In this document: positions 50,596 to 60,125 of the stretch, piece after piece
Layout: the number at the start of each line of letters is the position of its first letter
How positions within the stretch are numbered: position 1 is the stretch's first letter
Assembly (NCBI RefSeq): GCF_012932965.1
Contig: NZ_JABBXH010000004.1
Coordinates: forward strand, 124,001 to 188,000
Origin: Thalassotalea algicola
GTDB taxonomy: Bacteria > Pseudomonadota > Gammaproteobacteria > Enterobacterales > Alteromonadaceae
Direction: 5' to 3'
Length of the DNA stretch: 64,000 nt
Position numbers and translations under genes: made by a program
The notes under the pieces: generated by a model
The model's input: only the letters and a program-made list of their open reading frames with translations
The model's database searches: none
What the model was told of the DNA's origin: nothing

Positions 50596-51282
50596 ATGGC
50601 TATCAATAGATTTTTAAAGGATTTGGGACAAATTCGAATAAAAAGCATTTTATTCTTATTAATTACCGTCAGTAGCATAGCAAACAGTGCACAATATGAT
50701 TGGCAATTGGCTCGTTCAAGTGACACGATAAAAATATACAAAGCTCAAACTAAAGACAGTAATTTTGCTCATGTTAGGGCTGAATTGACGACCTACTCGT
50801 CCCTATCAGGCTTTTTACTATTTTTACAGGACTATAAAAATATACCTAACTGGTTAGATAACGCCAATAATGCGTTATTAATTCGCCAAATTACTCCTTC
50901 ACGAAATTTATTTGTTACGCATTTTGACGGGATATGGCCAGTAAAACCACGTAACATGGTTATTGAAACAGAATATATTCAACAACCTAATTTAAGTATT
51001 GATATCTACGTTCAGGATGCCTCAGATAAAACAGAACAATTTCAAAACTCTATAAGAATTAAGGTACAACATGCTCATTGGCATATCGCCCCACAACAAG
51101 AGCAAGGTTTAATTAAGATTAACTATCAGTTTAACGTAGACCCTAAGGGCTCTGCACCAAGCTGGCTAGTTAATAAAATGACCATCTCTTCGGTATGGAA
51201 CACCATGCAAAAAATAGAACAGTTGTTACCTAATTCTCCTTGGCAGAACTTTCACATTACCCACATCGAGGAACCTAAATAA
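50596..51282 (+). CDS. START domain protein, exported
   Basis: A 228-residue protein with an N-terminal signal or anchor (about 14-33, ending IANSAQYDW) and a START-type lipid-binding domain (about 38-215; TYSSLSGFLLFLQDYKNIPNWLDN, FDGIWPVKPRNMVIET). Such bacterial START proteins may bind lipid-like ligands in the periplasm; the ligand is unknown. It is divergent from thrS. Confidence 0.72.
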   Translation: MAINRFLKDLGQIRIKSILFLLITVSSIANSAQYDWQLARSSDTIKIYKAQTKDSNFAHVRAELTTYSSLSGFLLFLQDYKNIPNWLDNANNALLIRQITPSRNLFVTHFDGIWPVKPRNMVIETEYIQQPNLSIDIYVQDASDKTEQFQNSIRIKVQHAHWHIAPQQEQGLIKINYQFNVDPKGSAPSWLVNKMTISSVWNTMQKIEQLLPNSPWQNFHITHIEEPK

Positions 51283-51339
51283 CCATGTTGCTAAAATAAC
51301 CTATAATTAGGTTAATATTTCAACTAACGAAATCCCCCT

Positions 51340-52209
51340 ATGTGGCAGACAATAGCGAATGCAATCAGCGAGGTTACTGGGCAAGAGTTTGTAATAAGAG
51401 ATAAGCACGCCATAACTGGCGGTGATATCAACCTCGCCTATAAAATAACCAATGGTTCGCACAGCTATTTTGTTAAAATCAATCAAAAGCAAACGCTCGA
51501 TAATTTTGAACAAGAGGCATACAGTTTAAAGCAACTGTCTAATTTGATTGATATTAAATGTCCACTTCCACTCGTTAGTGGTACATCTATTGATAAAAGC
51601 TTTTTAGTGATCGAGTATCTTAATTTCAATAATGGAACACCACAACATTGGTTTCAATTTGGACAACAGTTGGCGCAAATGCACCAAAAAGTCACCCACG
51701 GTGAGTATGGTTGGCAAGAAGATAATTACATAGGTCAAAACCTGCAACCAAATCCATGGCAAAAAAATTGGAGTATGTTTTTTGCTGAGCAGCGTATAGG
51801 TTGGCAGTTACAGCTACTTGAAGAAAAATCAATAAAACTCGGCAATATCAATCACATCTGCCAACACTGTCATGATTTATTAGTTTCTCACCACCCTCGC
51901 CCTAGCTTGTTACATGGCGATTTATGGCAAGGTAATGTGAGTTTTTCCAATAATACAGGAGTAATTTTCGACCCAGCTTGTTATTACGGTGATCGGGAGA
52001 CAGATATAGCAATGACGGAATTGTTTGGTCAATTTCCTAGTGATTTTTATCAAGGTTATCAAACCACATTCCCGTTACAAAAAAACTATGAACAAAGAAA
52101 ACCTTTGTATAATTTTTATCATGTACTTAACCATGCAAACATGTTTGGTGGTGTTTATATAGATCAAGCAAAAGCGAGTTTGCATAGAATTTTGTCTACG
52201 GTGCATTAA
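51340..52209 (+). CDS. fructosamine kinase family protein (YniA-like)
   Basis: A 289-residue kinase-fold enzyme. Its markers are GGDINLAYKITNG near the N-terminus, LLHGDLWQGNVSF (catalytic loop with Asp) and FDPACYYGDRETDIAM (metal-binding DP motif). Members phosphorylate fructosamine or ribulosamine adducts on proteins and so repair glycation. The E. coli homologue is YniA. The gene is independent of its neighbours by a 57-base gap. Confidence 0.88.
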   Translation: MWQTIANAISEVTGQEFVIRDKHAITGGDINLAYKITNGSHSYFVKINQKQTLDNFEQEAYSLKQLSNLIDIKCPLPLVSGTSIDKSFLVIEYLNFNNGTPQHWFQFGQQLAQMHQKVTHGEYGWQEDNYIGQNLQPNPWQKNWSMFFAEQRIGWQLQLLEEKSIKLGNINHICQHCHDLLVSHHPRPSLLHGDLWQGNVSFSNNTGVIFDPACYYGDRETDIAMTELFGQFPSDFYQGYQTTFPLQKNYEQRKPLYNFYHVLNHANMFGGVYIDQAKASLHRILSTVH

Positions 52210-52307
52210 TAAAAACGTTAAATCAACCACTTACACAAAGCTCGCGTTACGACAATTTTTAGCCATACTTAAGTGTAAATATAGTAGCTTTATTCGAGAG
52301 GAAACTT

Positions 52308-52514
52308 ATGCTCGAATCACTTGAAGAAAAACGCATTGAGTGTCCACATTGCGGACATCATCTACATATAGTTTTAGACCCAACAGCGGGCGATCAAAAT
52401 TACTATGATGAGTGCCCAGCTTGTTGTTGCGACATTCATTTAGACATGCACATAGATGAAGTCCGGCAAAAAATAGATTTACAAGTAGACGCTGACGACG
52501 AACAAGTCTTTTAA
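52308..52514 (+). CDS. CPXCG motif-containing zinc-ribbon protein
   Basis: This 68-residue protein has two CPxC knuckles, Cys12-x2-Cys15 (CPHCGHH) and Cys37-x2-Cys40 (CPACCCD), fitting a small zinc ribbon. The acidic C-terminal tail is common to the family. The function is unknown. GAGAGGAAA precedes the ATG. Its last four bases overlap the end of convergent ribE. Confidence 0.85.
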   Translation: MLESLEEKRIECPHCGHHLHIVLDPTAGDQNYYDECPACCCDIHLDMHIDEVRQKIDLQVDADDEQVF

Positions 52515-53134
52515 TTCAGAGTTAACTTCATACGCTCTAACGTATTAACAATGGTGATAGTTTGCTGGTCAAACTCAATATTAACGACACTTTCTTTACC
52601 AATTTCGCCTATATTAGTTCTCGCTAAAGTTTCAGGTATGAGATGAACACTAAATTGGTTAGCTTTTACCTGACCTACGGTAAGGCTAACTCCATTAATA
52701 GTGATAAAGCCTTTTTCAAAAATATACTTACCTTCTCCACTAATCAGTTCAAAAGTTATTGCACAATTATCTTCATTATGTGTAACTTCATTCACACAAG
52801 CTTTAGCGTGAATATGTCCAGAAACTTGATGACCACCTATTTCATCACCTACTTTTAATGAACGTTCAAAATTAACGTAATCATTTGTATTTATAGAGGA
52901 AAGATTGGTTACGCGTAACGTTTCATCGATAATATCAAAGTAAATAAGTTGATTTTTCATATCACTTACCACTTGTTTAACAACAGTTAAACAAACACCG
53001 TTAATAGCTATACTCACCCCTAGTTCTATCGCCTGCGCATATTGATTTTGTACCTCTATAATCAACCGACATATGCCATTCGTTGTCTGCACATGATTAA
53101 CTTTTGCTTTGCATTGGACTATACCAGTGAACAT
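52511..53134 (-). CDS. ribE: riboflavin synthase subunit alpha
   Basis: This 207-residue protein is made of two lumazine-binding domains (about 1-97 and 98-195), each with an MFTGIVQ- or GHIHAKA-type start and a S-x-x-x-NGVSLTV turn (SIAINGVCLTV and GFITINGVSLTV). Role: dismutation of two lumazines to riboflavin. It is divergent from a MATE exporter gene, as ribE is from mdtK in E. coli. No FMN riboswitch sequence is seen in the 138-base gap. Confidence 0.95.
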   Translation of the reverse strand: MFTGIVQCKAKVNHVQTTNGICRLIIEVQNQYAQAIELGVSIAINGVCLTVVKQVVSDMKNQLIYFDIIDETLRVTNLSSINTNDYVNFERSLKVGDEIGGHQVSGHIHAKACVNEVTHNEDNCAITFELISGEGKYIFEKGFITINGVSLTVGQVKANQFSVHLIPETLARTNIGEIGKESVVNIEFDQQTITIVNTLERMKLTLN

Positions 53135-53272
53135 TTATATTCTTACTCCTAATCGTGCATATAAAACTTACCCACAACAGCATGAAGAAAGGTGTTGCTT
53201 GTCGCCAGTAAACCTATATGATCCGAATCTTATTACTTGTCGTCATCATAACAAAGATACATTTGTAATTTC

Positions 53273-54634
53273 ATGCAATTAACTCAGTTTATTTCTCAAA
53301 GCAAAAGCTTAATGAAGCTTGCTTATCCAATATTGATCGCGCAGCTTATTCAAAATTTAATGGGCTTTGCTGATACTGTGATGGCCGGTCGAGTAAGCGC
53401 TACCGATATGGCGGCGGTCGCAGTGGCGAGTAGTGTTTGGTTACCTGCAATTTTAACCATCTCAGGTATTATGATGGCATTGGCTGCCATCGTTTCTCAA
53501 TATTCTGGTGCTAAACAGTATGACAAAGTAGCTAGTGCAACCTATCAAACAGCATGGATAGGCTTATCACTAGGTATTATCCTTATATTACTCAACGCTT
53601 TTATATCACCTACCGTAAGTGCGTCAGTAACGTTAGAACCACAGCTAAAGTCACTAATGTTTAGCTACTTGGATTATATCGTATGGGGTGGTCCTGCATT
53701 TTGCTTGTATTTTGTATTGAGGAATTACTCAGAAGGACTCTCCCATACAAGACCAACAATGATCATTAGCGTTATTGGCCTGCTGATTAATATTCCGGCT
53801 AACTATATTTTTATTTACGGTGAATTTGGAATGCCTGCCTTAGGTGGAGCTGGATGTGGTTTAGCAACAGCAATCGTATACTGGGGCATGTTCCTTAGCA
53901 TGTTAATCTATACCTATGTATCAAAACACCTAAAGGTTGCACATTTATTTGAGAAGTTTTATTGGCCTAATTGGCAGGAAATGAAGGGCATATTGTTGCT
54001 TGGTGTTCCTATCGCCTTTTCCTTGTTATTTGAAGTCAGTCTCTTTGCAGTTGTAGCTATTATTTTAGTACCTTTCGGTGCAGAAATAGTTGCAAGTCAT
54101 CAAATCGTACTCAACTTTTCCGGACTCATTTTTATGATCCCGCTGAGCCTTGCTATGGCGGTAACTATAAAAGTTGGATTCGCAGTAGGTAACAAGGAAT
54201 ATCAAGAAGCAAAAAATATATGCTTTTATTCTATCATGCTAGGCTTAGTTATTGCCGTCGCGACTGCTGTAATTACACTCACGTTCAAATCTGATATTGC
54301 AGCAATTTATACCAATGAAATAGAAGTAATAGAACTTGCAGCAAGTTTAATGTTTTTAGCAGCACTATTTCAGTTTTCTGATGCGATACAAGTTATTTCA
54401 GCAGGTGCGCTAAGGGGATACAAAGATACAACATCAATTCTTGTCATCACCTTTTTCTCTTATTGGGTGATAGGCCTTTCCATAGGCTTAGTATTAGGCT
54501 TAACAAACTGGATAATTGAACCTATTGGCCCGTATGGATTTTGGATAGGGTTTATTTCTGGATTAACAACTGCAGCGATATTATTAGCCATTAGATTGAA
54601 CGTTATACAAAAAAGAGTGGAAAGCCATCATTAG
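53273..54634 (+). CDS. norM: MATE family efflux transporter (NorM/MdtK-like)
   Basis: A 453-residue protein with 12 membrane helices in two halves; LIAQLIQNLMGFADTVMAGRVSATDMAAVAVASS is the MATE N-terminal signature, with the Asp of the first helix region. It exports cationic drugs with Na+ or H+. The ribE-adjacent position supports MdtK/NorM. The symbol is by similarity. The end of the gene carries a hairpin that serves the opposite strand. Confidence 0.88.
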   Translation: MQLTQFISQSKSLMKLAYPILIAQLIQNLMGFADTVMAGRVSATDMAAVAVASSVWLPAILTISGIMMALAAIVSQYSGAKQYDKVASATYQTAWIGLSLGIILILLNAFISPTVSASVTLEPQLKSLMFSYLDYIVWGGPAFCLYFVLRNYSEGLSHTRPTMIISVIGLLINIPANYIFIYGEFGMPALGGAGCGLATAIVYWGMFLSMLIYTYVSKHLKVAHLFEKFYWPNWQEMKGILLLGVPIAFSLLFEVSLFAVVAIILVPFGAEIVASHQIVLNFSGLIFMIPLSLAMAVTIKVGFAVGNKEYQEAKNICFYSIMLGLVIAVATAVITLTFKSDIAAIYTNEIEVIELAASLMFLAALFQFSDAIQVISAGALRGYKDTTSILVITFFSYWVIGLSIGLVLGLTNWIIEPIGPYGFWIGFISGLTTAAILLAIRLNVIQKRVESHH

Positions 54635-54648
54635 CTTACCACTCTTTC
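54608..54648 (-). terminator. terminator for the ompA-like gene inside the 3' end of the MATE gene
   Basis: AAAGAGTGG pairs with CCACTCTTT and AAGC with GCTT around the MATE stop codon. On the minus strand the stem is followed by six T residues, so it ends the convergent ompA-like transcript, 41 bases after that gene's stop. Confidence 0.7.
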
Positions 54649-54687
54649 GATATTTACTGAGATTATCAGTATAGCGACTAAATACAG

Positions 54688-55758
54688 CTACTTTTTAACT
54701 GCGACTTTATTTACTACCTGCATTGTCGCCATAATTCGACGGTTTTGAGCATGCGCAATTTCACTAGTTTCTTGGTTAATTAGTCGCTCTTCACCATAAC
54801 CAACAGCATTTAAGCGTGCACTATCAATACCAAAATCGTTAACCAACTTGTCAACTACTGCTTGTGAGCGCTCTAATGATAACTGCTGATTATACGCTTT
54901 AGAACCTAATGCTGACGTATGACCTTCAATAGTTAAGTTAATAGCAGGATATGACGTTAAAAAGCTCACTACTTTTTCTAGCTGTGGCAAATAATCGTTG
55001 TGAATTTTTGAGCTCGCATTATCAAAATTAATTACCAGCTCCATCGTCTTCACTTTTTCACTAAACAATGTACAGCCATGAATATCAACTAAATGAGTTA
55101 ACGGGGTATCAGCACAGTTGTCTTTGTCATCTAAAACGCCATCCTTATCTTGATCCAAGTCTTTTTCAACCTTTTCTACTACAGACTGCGGCGTTGTAGT
55201 TTTAATTGGCGCTGGTTTATTTTCACCAAAGAAATACATAACACCGATAGAGGAGGAAAAATCTTTGAAATGATCTTCGATTTGGTAGTTACCTTTTGCT
55301 TCAACATAGGCTGCAAAGCGATTTGAGAAATAGTAACGGTAGCCTAGCCCTACATTAGCTGACAATTCTGCTTCTCGCAGGTCAATTCGGTTAAAACCAC
55401 CAAGCAAGTATAAGTTTTTTTTATCTGGGAAATATAATAAGTCTAATGCTGTAGCGGAACCGTCTTGTTCGCCATAGTTTTTATGTGTATCAATACTCAA
55501 ATCTGTATATTTGATTCTTAATTCATTAGATTCAGAAAATCTGTACCCTAACTCTCCACCAAAACCATCTCCATCATCTAAACTAGAAGCACCTATATCC
55601 TCATACTTCACACGATCACTATCGGCCTCAAACAATGAGTAGTGAATACCACCATAAGTTTGCCCAACCAAAACTGAAGCCTCTGGTTGTTCGGCAGCAT
55701 ATGATGAAACCCCTAGAGTAACGGCGATTAATGCCAACGAGACTTTATTAAATTTCAT
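54688..55758 (-). CDS. OmpA family outer-membrane protein with thrombospondin type 3 repeat
   Basis: This 356-residue protein has a signal peptide (1-21), an OmpA-like N-terminal barrel (about 25-175; LGYRFSESNELRIKYTD, NVGLGYRYYFSNRF), a calcium-type TSP3 stretch (DQDKDGVLDDKDNC at about 198-211) and an OmpA C-terminal domain (about 238-350; INLTIEGHTSALGSKAYNQQLSLERSQ) that binds peptidoglycan. It links the outer membrane to the wall. An extended -10 promoter lies 30-38 bases before its start. Confidence 0.9.
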   Translation of the reverse strand: MKFNKVSLALIAVTLGVSSYAAEQPEASVLVGQTYGGIHYSLFEADSDRVKYEDIGASSLDDGDGFGGELGYRFSESNELRIKYTDLSIDTHKNYGEQDGSATALDLLYFPDKKNLYLLGGFNRIDLREAELSANVGLGYRYYFSNRFAAYVEAKGNYQIEDHFKDFSSSIGVMYFFGENKPAPIKTTTPQSVVEKVEKDLDQDKDGVLDDKDNCADTPLTHLVDIHGCTLFSEKVKTMELVINFDNASSKIHNDYLPQLEKVVSFLTSYPAINLTIEGHTSALGSKAYNQQLSLERSQAVVDKLVNDFGIDSARLNAVGYGEERLINQETSEIAHAQNRRIMATMQVVNKVAVKK

Positions 55759-55787
55759 TAGAATTCCCTTATTTTATTATTGGCTCT

Positions 55788-55796
55788 ATTATAGCA
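55788..55796 (-). promoter_or_regulatory. extended -10 promoter of the ompA-like gene
   Basis: On the minus strand TGC precedes a perfect TATAAT, about 30 bases before the ATG. No -35 is found at normal spacing; the extended -10 would compensate. Confidence 0.55.
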
Positions 55797-55920
55797 TTGC
55801 TCGTTACATTTTTTTTACAAAATATTGCCTGCTTTATATTAAATTTTTGAGTATTTCATGATGATTTGATTGGATTTTAATCGAACAAACCTAAATCAGA
55901 TGATTTTTCGCTAAAACTAC

Positions 55921-55949
55921 TTGCAACTATAAAACAGCATCGCTAACAT
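55921..55949 (+). promoter_or_regulatory. promoter of tRNA-Val with GC-rich discriminator
   Basis: TTGCAA (55921-55926) and TAACAT (55944-55949) stand 17 bases apart. GCGC follows at once, the type of discriminator found at stable-RNA promoters under stringent control. The tRNA begins 31 bases after the -10 box. Confidence 0.6.
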
Positions 55950-55979
55950 AGCGCACCGTTGTTGATTAACAACATTTAT

Positions 55980-56056
55980 ACGTCCGTAGCTCAGTTGGTT
56001 AGAGCGCGTCCTTGACATGGACGAGGTCGGTGATTCGAATTCACTCGGACGTACCA
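55980..56056 (+). tRNA. tRNA-Val (anticodon GAC)
   Basis: A 77-base cloverleaf. The acceptor is ACGTCCG paired with CGGACGT, the D-arm is GCTC with loop AGTTGGTTA, and the anticodon stem GTCC/GGAC closes TTGACAT with anticodon GAC. The T-loop is TTCGAAT. CCA is encoded at 56054-56056. It reads GUC and GUU codons. A strong terminator follows. No integrase or att repeat is seen beside it. Confidence 0.97.
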
Positions 56057-56062
56057 CATTCT

Positions 56063-56090
56063 AAAAAGCCGCACTTAGTGCGGCTTTTTT
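56063..56090 (+). terminator. terminator of tRNA-Val
   Basis: A perfect 12-bp stem (AAAAAGCCGCAC with GTGCGGCTTTTT) around TTA lies six bases after the tRNA. Confidence 0.92.
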
Positions 56091-56153
56091 CGTTTTACGT
56101 ATTAAATATACCTGATTTTGAAAGCTCTTCAGTACTTACCTATTCTATAATGC

Positions 56154-57044
56154 CTAATTTGATTTGTACGTTAAATTAGCACCTAATAGGTCCTGTTTAG
56201 TAGTCAATGTTAAGTCTACTAATACTCGCATATCGACTACTTCACCTACTATTATCAATGCTGGGCCCTTGAAATTTTTCAAATCTTGGCCTGCATTAAT
56301 TGTCGCTAACGTTTTGCGACATAACTGTTGCTGTTCACTTGTGCCTTGGTCAATTACAGCTATAGGAGTAGTTTCATTCATACCAAATTTTATAAGCTGA
56401 CTGGCGATCGTATCGACTCTACTTAAGCCCATATAAAATACAAGTGTACCTTTGTCACTCGCTAGATGTTGCCAATCACATTGGCTATCTTCATTTTTTA
56501 GATGTGCCGTTACAAACTTAACAGACTGAGAGCAATCTCTATGAGTTAAGGGGATGCCAGTATACGCTGCACAACCACTAGCAGCAGTCACACCAGGCAC
56601 TATCTGAAATGGTATATTGTTATGAGCTAAGATACCGGTTTCTTCTGGAAGGCGAGCAAATATACTGGGATCGCCTCCTTTTAGCCTAACCACAGTTTTG
56701 TTTTCTCGTGCTTTTTTCAATAGTAGTTTGTTAATGTCGGCCTGCTTCATTGAATGTTGACCGCATTTTTTACCAACAAAAATACGCTCAATATGCCCAG
56801 GAATAAGTTGATTGATTTCCGGATTTACTAACCAATCGATTAACACAACATCCGCTTGCTTTAGCGCGTTAACAGCCTTAACAGTTAGCAGTTCGGAATC
56901 TCCTGCACCTGCGCCAACAAAAATAACCTGACCTTGTTGCTGACCTTTCCCTTTTGTTTTTGTTGGCAATTTGCTTTGCCATCTAAAAGACTGTGATAAA
57001 GGCTTTTTAAATTGAAGAAAAGGTAGTTTAAGTACAGAAAACAT
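56154..57044 (-). CDS. cobA: uroporphyrinogen-III C-methyltransferase
   Basis: This 296-residue SUMT enzyme has VGAGAGDSELLTVKA (about 43-57), RLKGGDPSIFAR and VPGVTAASGCAAYTGIPLTHR. Role: two SAM-dependent methylations making precorrin-2, the precursor of siroheme, which NirB needs. An N-terminal extension of about 38 basic residues precedes the fold. It is the last gene of nirB-nirD-nasA-cobA, eight bases after nasA. The oxidase/ferrochelatase domain of CysG is absent here and must be elsewhere. Confidence 0.93.
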   Translation of the reverse strand: MFSVLKLPFLQFKKPLSQSFRWQSKLPTKTKGKGQQQGQVIFVGAGAGDSELLTVKAVNALKQADVVLIDWLVNPEINQLIPGHIERIFVGKKCGQHSMKQADINKLLLKKARENKTVVRLKGGDPSIFARLPEETGILAHNNIPFQIVPGVTAASGCAAYTGIPLTHRDCSQSVKFVTAHLKNEDSQCDWQHLASDKGTLVFYMGLSRVDTIASQLIKFGMNETTPIAVIDQGTSEQQQLCRKTLATINAGQDLKNFKGPALIIVGEVVDMRVLVDLTLTTKQDLLGANLTYKSN

Positions 57045-57052
57045 TATTCACC

Positions 57053-59764
57053 CTACCCGTTAACAACTTCGACAATAGGAATTATATCGTTAGCTTCAGC
57101 ATCGAAGCTATTGATAATAGACTGTAATTCCGGCTTACACGAACCACAATTAGTACCGCACTTTAATTGCTCACCCAGTTCTGTAACACTGCTGCAACCT
57201 TGCTCTATGGCTTGTTCTATTTGATACTCAGAAACATTAAAACAACTACAAACCTTCCGGCTAGTTTGCTCTCTTGATGGAGCAGCACCACTTAGTAGCA
57301 GTTGAATGTCAGCAAAACTTACCGTTTCTTTAGAAAAGTATTCACTTATCCATAATGGCTCGCTAAATCGTTCAGCTGAAAGATAAATTGCACACACTAA
57401 TTTATTATTGACTAAACAAATAAGCTGCTTGGTGTTGCCGTTTTCAAAACTCAACCATTCACCATTTAGACCAAACAAAGCTGTCCATTGACTAACCGTT
57501 TTTTCCTCAGCATGTGCCATTTGATAATGCCAACCAAAAGTTGTTTTTGTTTTTAGCCAATAATCAGCGTTAACAGCAAATTCATCACTAACAAAAATAT
57601 CACCGTACTGAGCTAAGCTTAATTTCTCTACTGATATACCCGTATATTTTGCTTCAGGCTGGCCACTAATCGGATCTACGTTACTTTGATAAAGCGCGCT
57701 AATGGTAGCATTACTCGCAAACTTTTTATTCCAGTGTATAGGCATAAAACATTGGCCGGAAGTTTGTTCGTCGGTAATGTTAGCAGGTGCAATTATCTCT
57801 CCCACTTTAGAACGAACCGTCACTATATCACCGTTTTCAATGTTAGCTTTCTTGGCATCTAATGGGTTAATGGATAAAAATGGCTTTGCTAAATGTTGCG
57901 TTAATTTAGCTGCCTTTCCCGTTCTAGTCATGGTGTGCCATTGATCACGATAGCGACCGCTGTTTAAGCTTAAAGGGTATGTATCGTTAATTTGCTGTTC
58001 AGGTAACTTTGGTGTCACCGCAATGAAACTAGCTTTAGCGGAAGATGTGGCATATTCACCATTTGCAAATAATTGCTTACAACCTAATGGATATTTTTCA
58101 TTTATAGGCCACTGCACTGGTTGCATTAAGTCGTATTGATTTTCAGTTAAAGCTGATAAACCTGAAATATCAAAGATACGTGAATTATCACCTTCATTTT
58201 TATAACCAGATAAAGAAGCAAACTCAGTGAACACTTGTTGAGGATGATTATAATCAAATCCTTTATAGCCCATCGCTTGCGCTACTAAACTAATAATTTC
58301 CCAATCATGCTTTGCTTGCCCTGCTGGCATTAAGCTATTTCGTTGACGAGAAATACGACGCTCAGAATTTGTTACCGTACCATTTTTTTCGATCCAAGGA
58401 GTTGCTGGCAATTTGACGTCAGCAAATTCAAGCGTATCGTTACTACTAACACAATCTGAAACTACAACAAATTCACACTGCTCCATTGCTTGTATTATTT
58501 TTGCATTATCAGGCAAGCTTACTAGTGGGTTCGTTGCCATGATCCAAATCGCTTTTATTTTGCCGGAATGTATTTGATCAAATAAATCAACCGCCTTCGC
58601 TCCTTGTTTTTCTGCGATACAAGGAGATTGCCAAAACGTTTGAACTAAATCACGATGTTGTTCATTTTCAATTTCCATATGAGCTGCTAATTGATTAGCT
58701 AGGCCACCAACTTCTCTGCCACCCATAGCGTTAGGTTGGCCAGTAATAGAAAAAGGCCCACAACCCTCTTTCCCGATTTTTCCAGTCGCTAAGTGCACAT
58801 TGATAATCGATTGACATTTATCTACACCGGAAGTCGATTGGTTTATGCCCATTGAATACATAGTGACAACTTTATCACTGGCTAAAAAGCATTGATAAAA
58901 CTGTATTAAGATCTTTGTTTCAATGGCACAAAAATTACTGACTTTATCTAACGTCCATGCAGAACACTCTGACATACAATTAGTAAATCCTTCTGTGGAT
59001 TGACGAATATATTCATTGTCTAATCCATCATGTTCTAATAGGTAATTTAATAAGCCATTGAATAATGCAGTATCTGTTCCCGGTTTAATGGGCAAGTGAA
59101 GATCAGCGGTAGCTGCTGTCGCTGACACCCGAGGATCAACTACAACGACCTTAAAGTTAGGATTTATCTGTTTTGCTCGTTCAATACGTTGAAATAAAAC
59201 AGGGTGTGTCCAAGCGGCATTTGAGCCAGTCAGCACTAATAAATCTGTGTTTTCTAAATCAGTATAGCTACATGGCACAATGTCTTCGCCAAATGCTCTT
59301 TTATAAGCAGAAACCGCTGAAGACATACAAAGACGTGAGTTTGTATCAATATTACCGCTACCGATAAAGCCCTTCATTAATTTATTGGCGACATAGTAGT
59401 CTTCTGTCAACATTTGACCCGATACATAAAATGCTACTGCATCAGGGCCATGCTCATTAATGATGCCTTTAAATTTTGTTGCAACAGTATCAATGGCATC
59501 CTGCCAGCATACTTCATTGTCGTTAACTAGCGGTACAAGAAGTCGATCGGTTAGGTCAATTGTCTCTAATAAATGCGTACCTTTTACACACAAACGTCCA
59601 AAATTAGCAGGATGTTCAGGTGTGCCTTTTAAGGTAGATGCCTTACCTTGTGATAAGGTAATGTCAACACCACAACCCACACCACAATAGGCACAAGTTG
59701 ACTGAACGATCCCCTGATCTTTTACGCTTGACTGTCGATTGATTAACTGACTTTGCATGGTCAT
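57053..59764 (-). CDS. nasA: assimilatory nitrate reductase catalytic subunit
   Basis: This 903-residue molybdopterin oxidoreductase has an N-terminal 4Fe-4S site (Cys24, Cys27, Cys31, Cys59; CAYCGVGCG, RLCVKG), MGD-binding domains through about 750 and a C-terminal BFD-like 2Fe-2S domain (about 845-890; CSCFNVSEYQIEQAIEQG and CGTNCGSCKPEL). Role: reduces nitrate to nitrite in the cytoplasm. The added BFD domain is typical of NasA in many gammaproteobacteria. I chose ATG at 59764; a GTG at 59776 or ATG at 59758 are alternatives. It follows nirD closely. Confidence 0.93.
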   Translation of the reverse strand: MTMQSQLINRQSSVKDQGIVQSTCAYCGVGCGVDITLSQGKASTLKGTPEHPANFGRLCVKGTHLLETIDLTDRLLVPLVNDNEVCWQDAIDTVATKFKGIINEHGPDAVAFYVSGQMLTEDYYVANKLMKGFIGSGNIDTNSRLCMSSAVSAYKRAFGEDIVPCSYTDLENTDLLVLTGSNAAWTHPVLFQRIERAKQINPNFKVVVVDPRVSATAATADLHLPIKPGTDTALFNGLLNYLLEHDGLDNEYIRQSTEGFTNCMSECSAWTLDKVSNFCAIETKILIQFYQCFLASDKVVTMYSMGINQSTSGVDKCQSIINVHLATGKIGKEGCGPFSITGQPNAMGGREVGGLANQLAAHMEIENEQHRDLVQTFWQSPCIAEKQGAKAVDLFDQIHSGKIKAIWIMATNPLVSLPDNAKIIQAMEQCEFVVVSDCVSSNDTLEFADVKLPATPWIEKNGTVTNSERRISRQRNSLMPAGQAKHDWEIISLVAQAMGYKGFDYNHPQQVFTEFASLSGYKNEGDNSRIFDISGLSALTENQYDLMQPVQWPINEKYPLGCKQLFANGEYATSSAKASFIAVTPKLPEQQINDTYPLSLNSGRYRDQWHTMTRTGKAAKLTQHLAKPFLSINPLDAKKANIENGDIVTVRSKVGEIIAPANITDEQTSGQCFMPIHWNKKFASNATISALYQSNVDPISGQPEAKYTGISVEKLSLAQYGDIFVSDEFAVNADYWLKTKTTFGWHYQMAHAEEKTVSQWTALFGLNGEWLSFENGNTKQLICLVNNKLVCAIYLSAERFSEPLWISEYFSKETVSFADIQLLLSGAAPSREQTSRKVCSCFNVSEYQIEQAIEQGCSSVTELGEQLKCGTNCGSCKPELQSIINSFDAEANDIIPIVEVVNG

Positions 59765-59779
59765 ACGGCGAATCACTTC

Positions 59780-60124
59780 TTATAGTAAAATTTGTACTTC
59801 TTGTTCTGCTATACGAGCTTGATAAGCAGTAATAGCCGCTTCTTCTTGAATACATAGCCCTGTTTTAAGTGAAAATTGCTGCTTGTAAAGCGGAGACGCT
59901 ACAATCGGTTCACCTTGAGTACTGCCAGTAATACCTCGATAAAGCACGTTGGCTTTACCTATTGGATCAAAGTTGTCTACAGCAAATACTTTTTCAGGCT
60001 GCTGAGGTAAGCTAAATATTGCTATTTGCTTCTCATCATCTTTTTCAAGTAAGGCGCATATACCAGAATTTTCGACTAAATCATTTACACTACAAACTGT
60101 GTACCATTGTTTTGAATCACTCAT
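59780..60124 (-). CDS. nirD: nitrite reductase small subunit
   Basis: This 114-residue protein has the Rieske-like fold of NirD (WYTVCSVNDLVENSGICALL, PIGKANVLYRGITGSTQGEPIVASPLYKQQFSLKTG) without the Cys-His cluster ligands, as usual for NirD. It supports the NADH nitrite reductase NirB. It starts one base after the nirB stop. Confidence 0.93.
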   Translation of the reverse strand: MSDSKQWYTVCSVNDLVENSGICALLEKDDEKQIAIFSLPQQPEKVFAVDNFDPIGKANVLYRGITGSTQGEPIVASPLYKQQFSLKTGLCIQEEAAITAYQARIAEQEVQILL

Positions 60125-60125
60125 C

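Noticed and set aside
53135-53272. FMN riboswitch before ribE
   Set aside because: The gap has none of the conserved RFN segments and is too short for the element on the ribE side.
55980-56056. tRNA-Val as an integration site of a genomic island
   Set aside because: No integrase, no direct repeat of the tRNA 3' end and no island-like gene content follow it; a normal terminator and the nitrate genes do.
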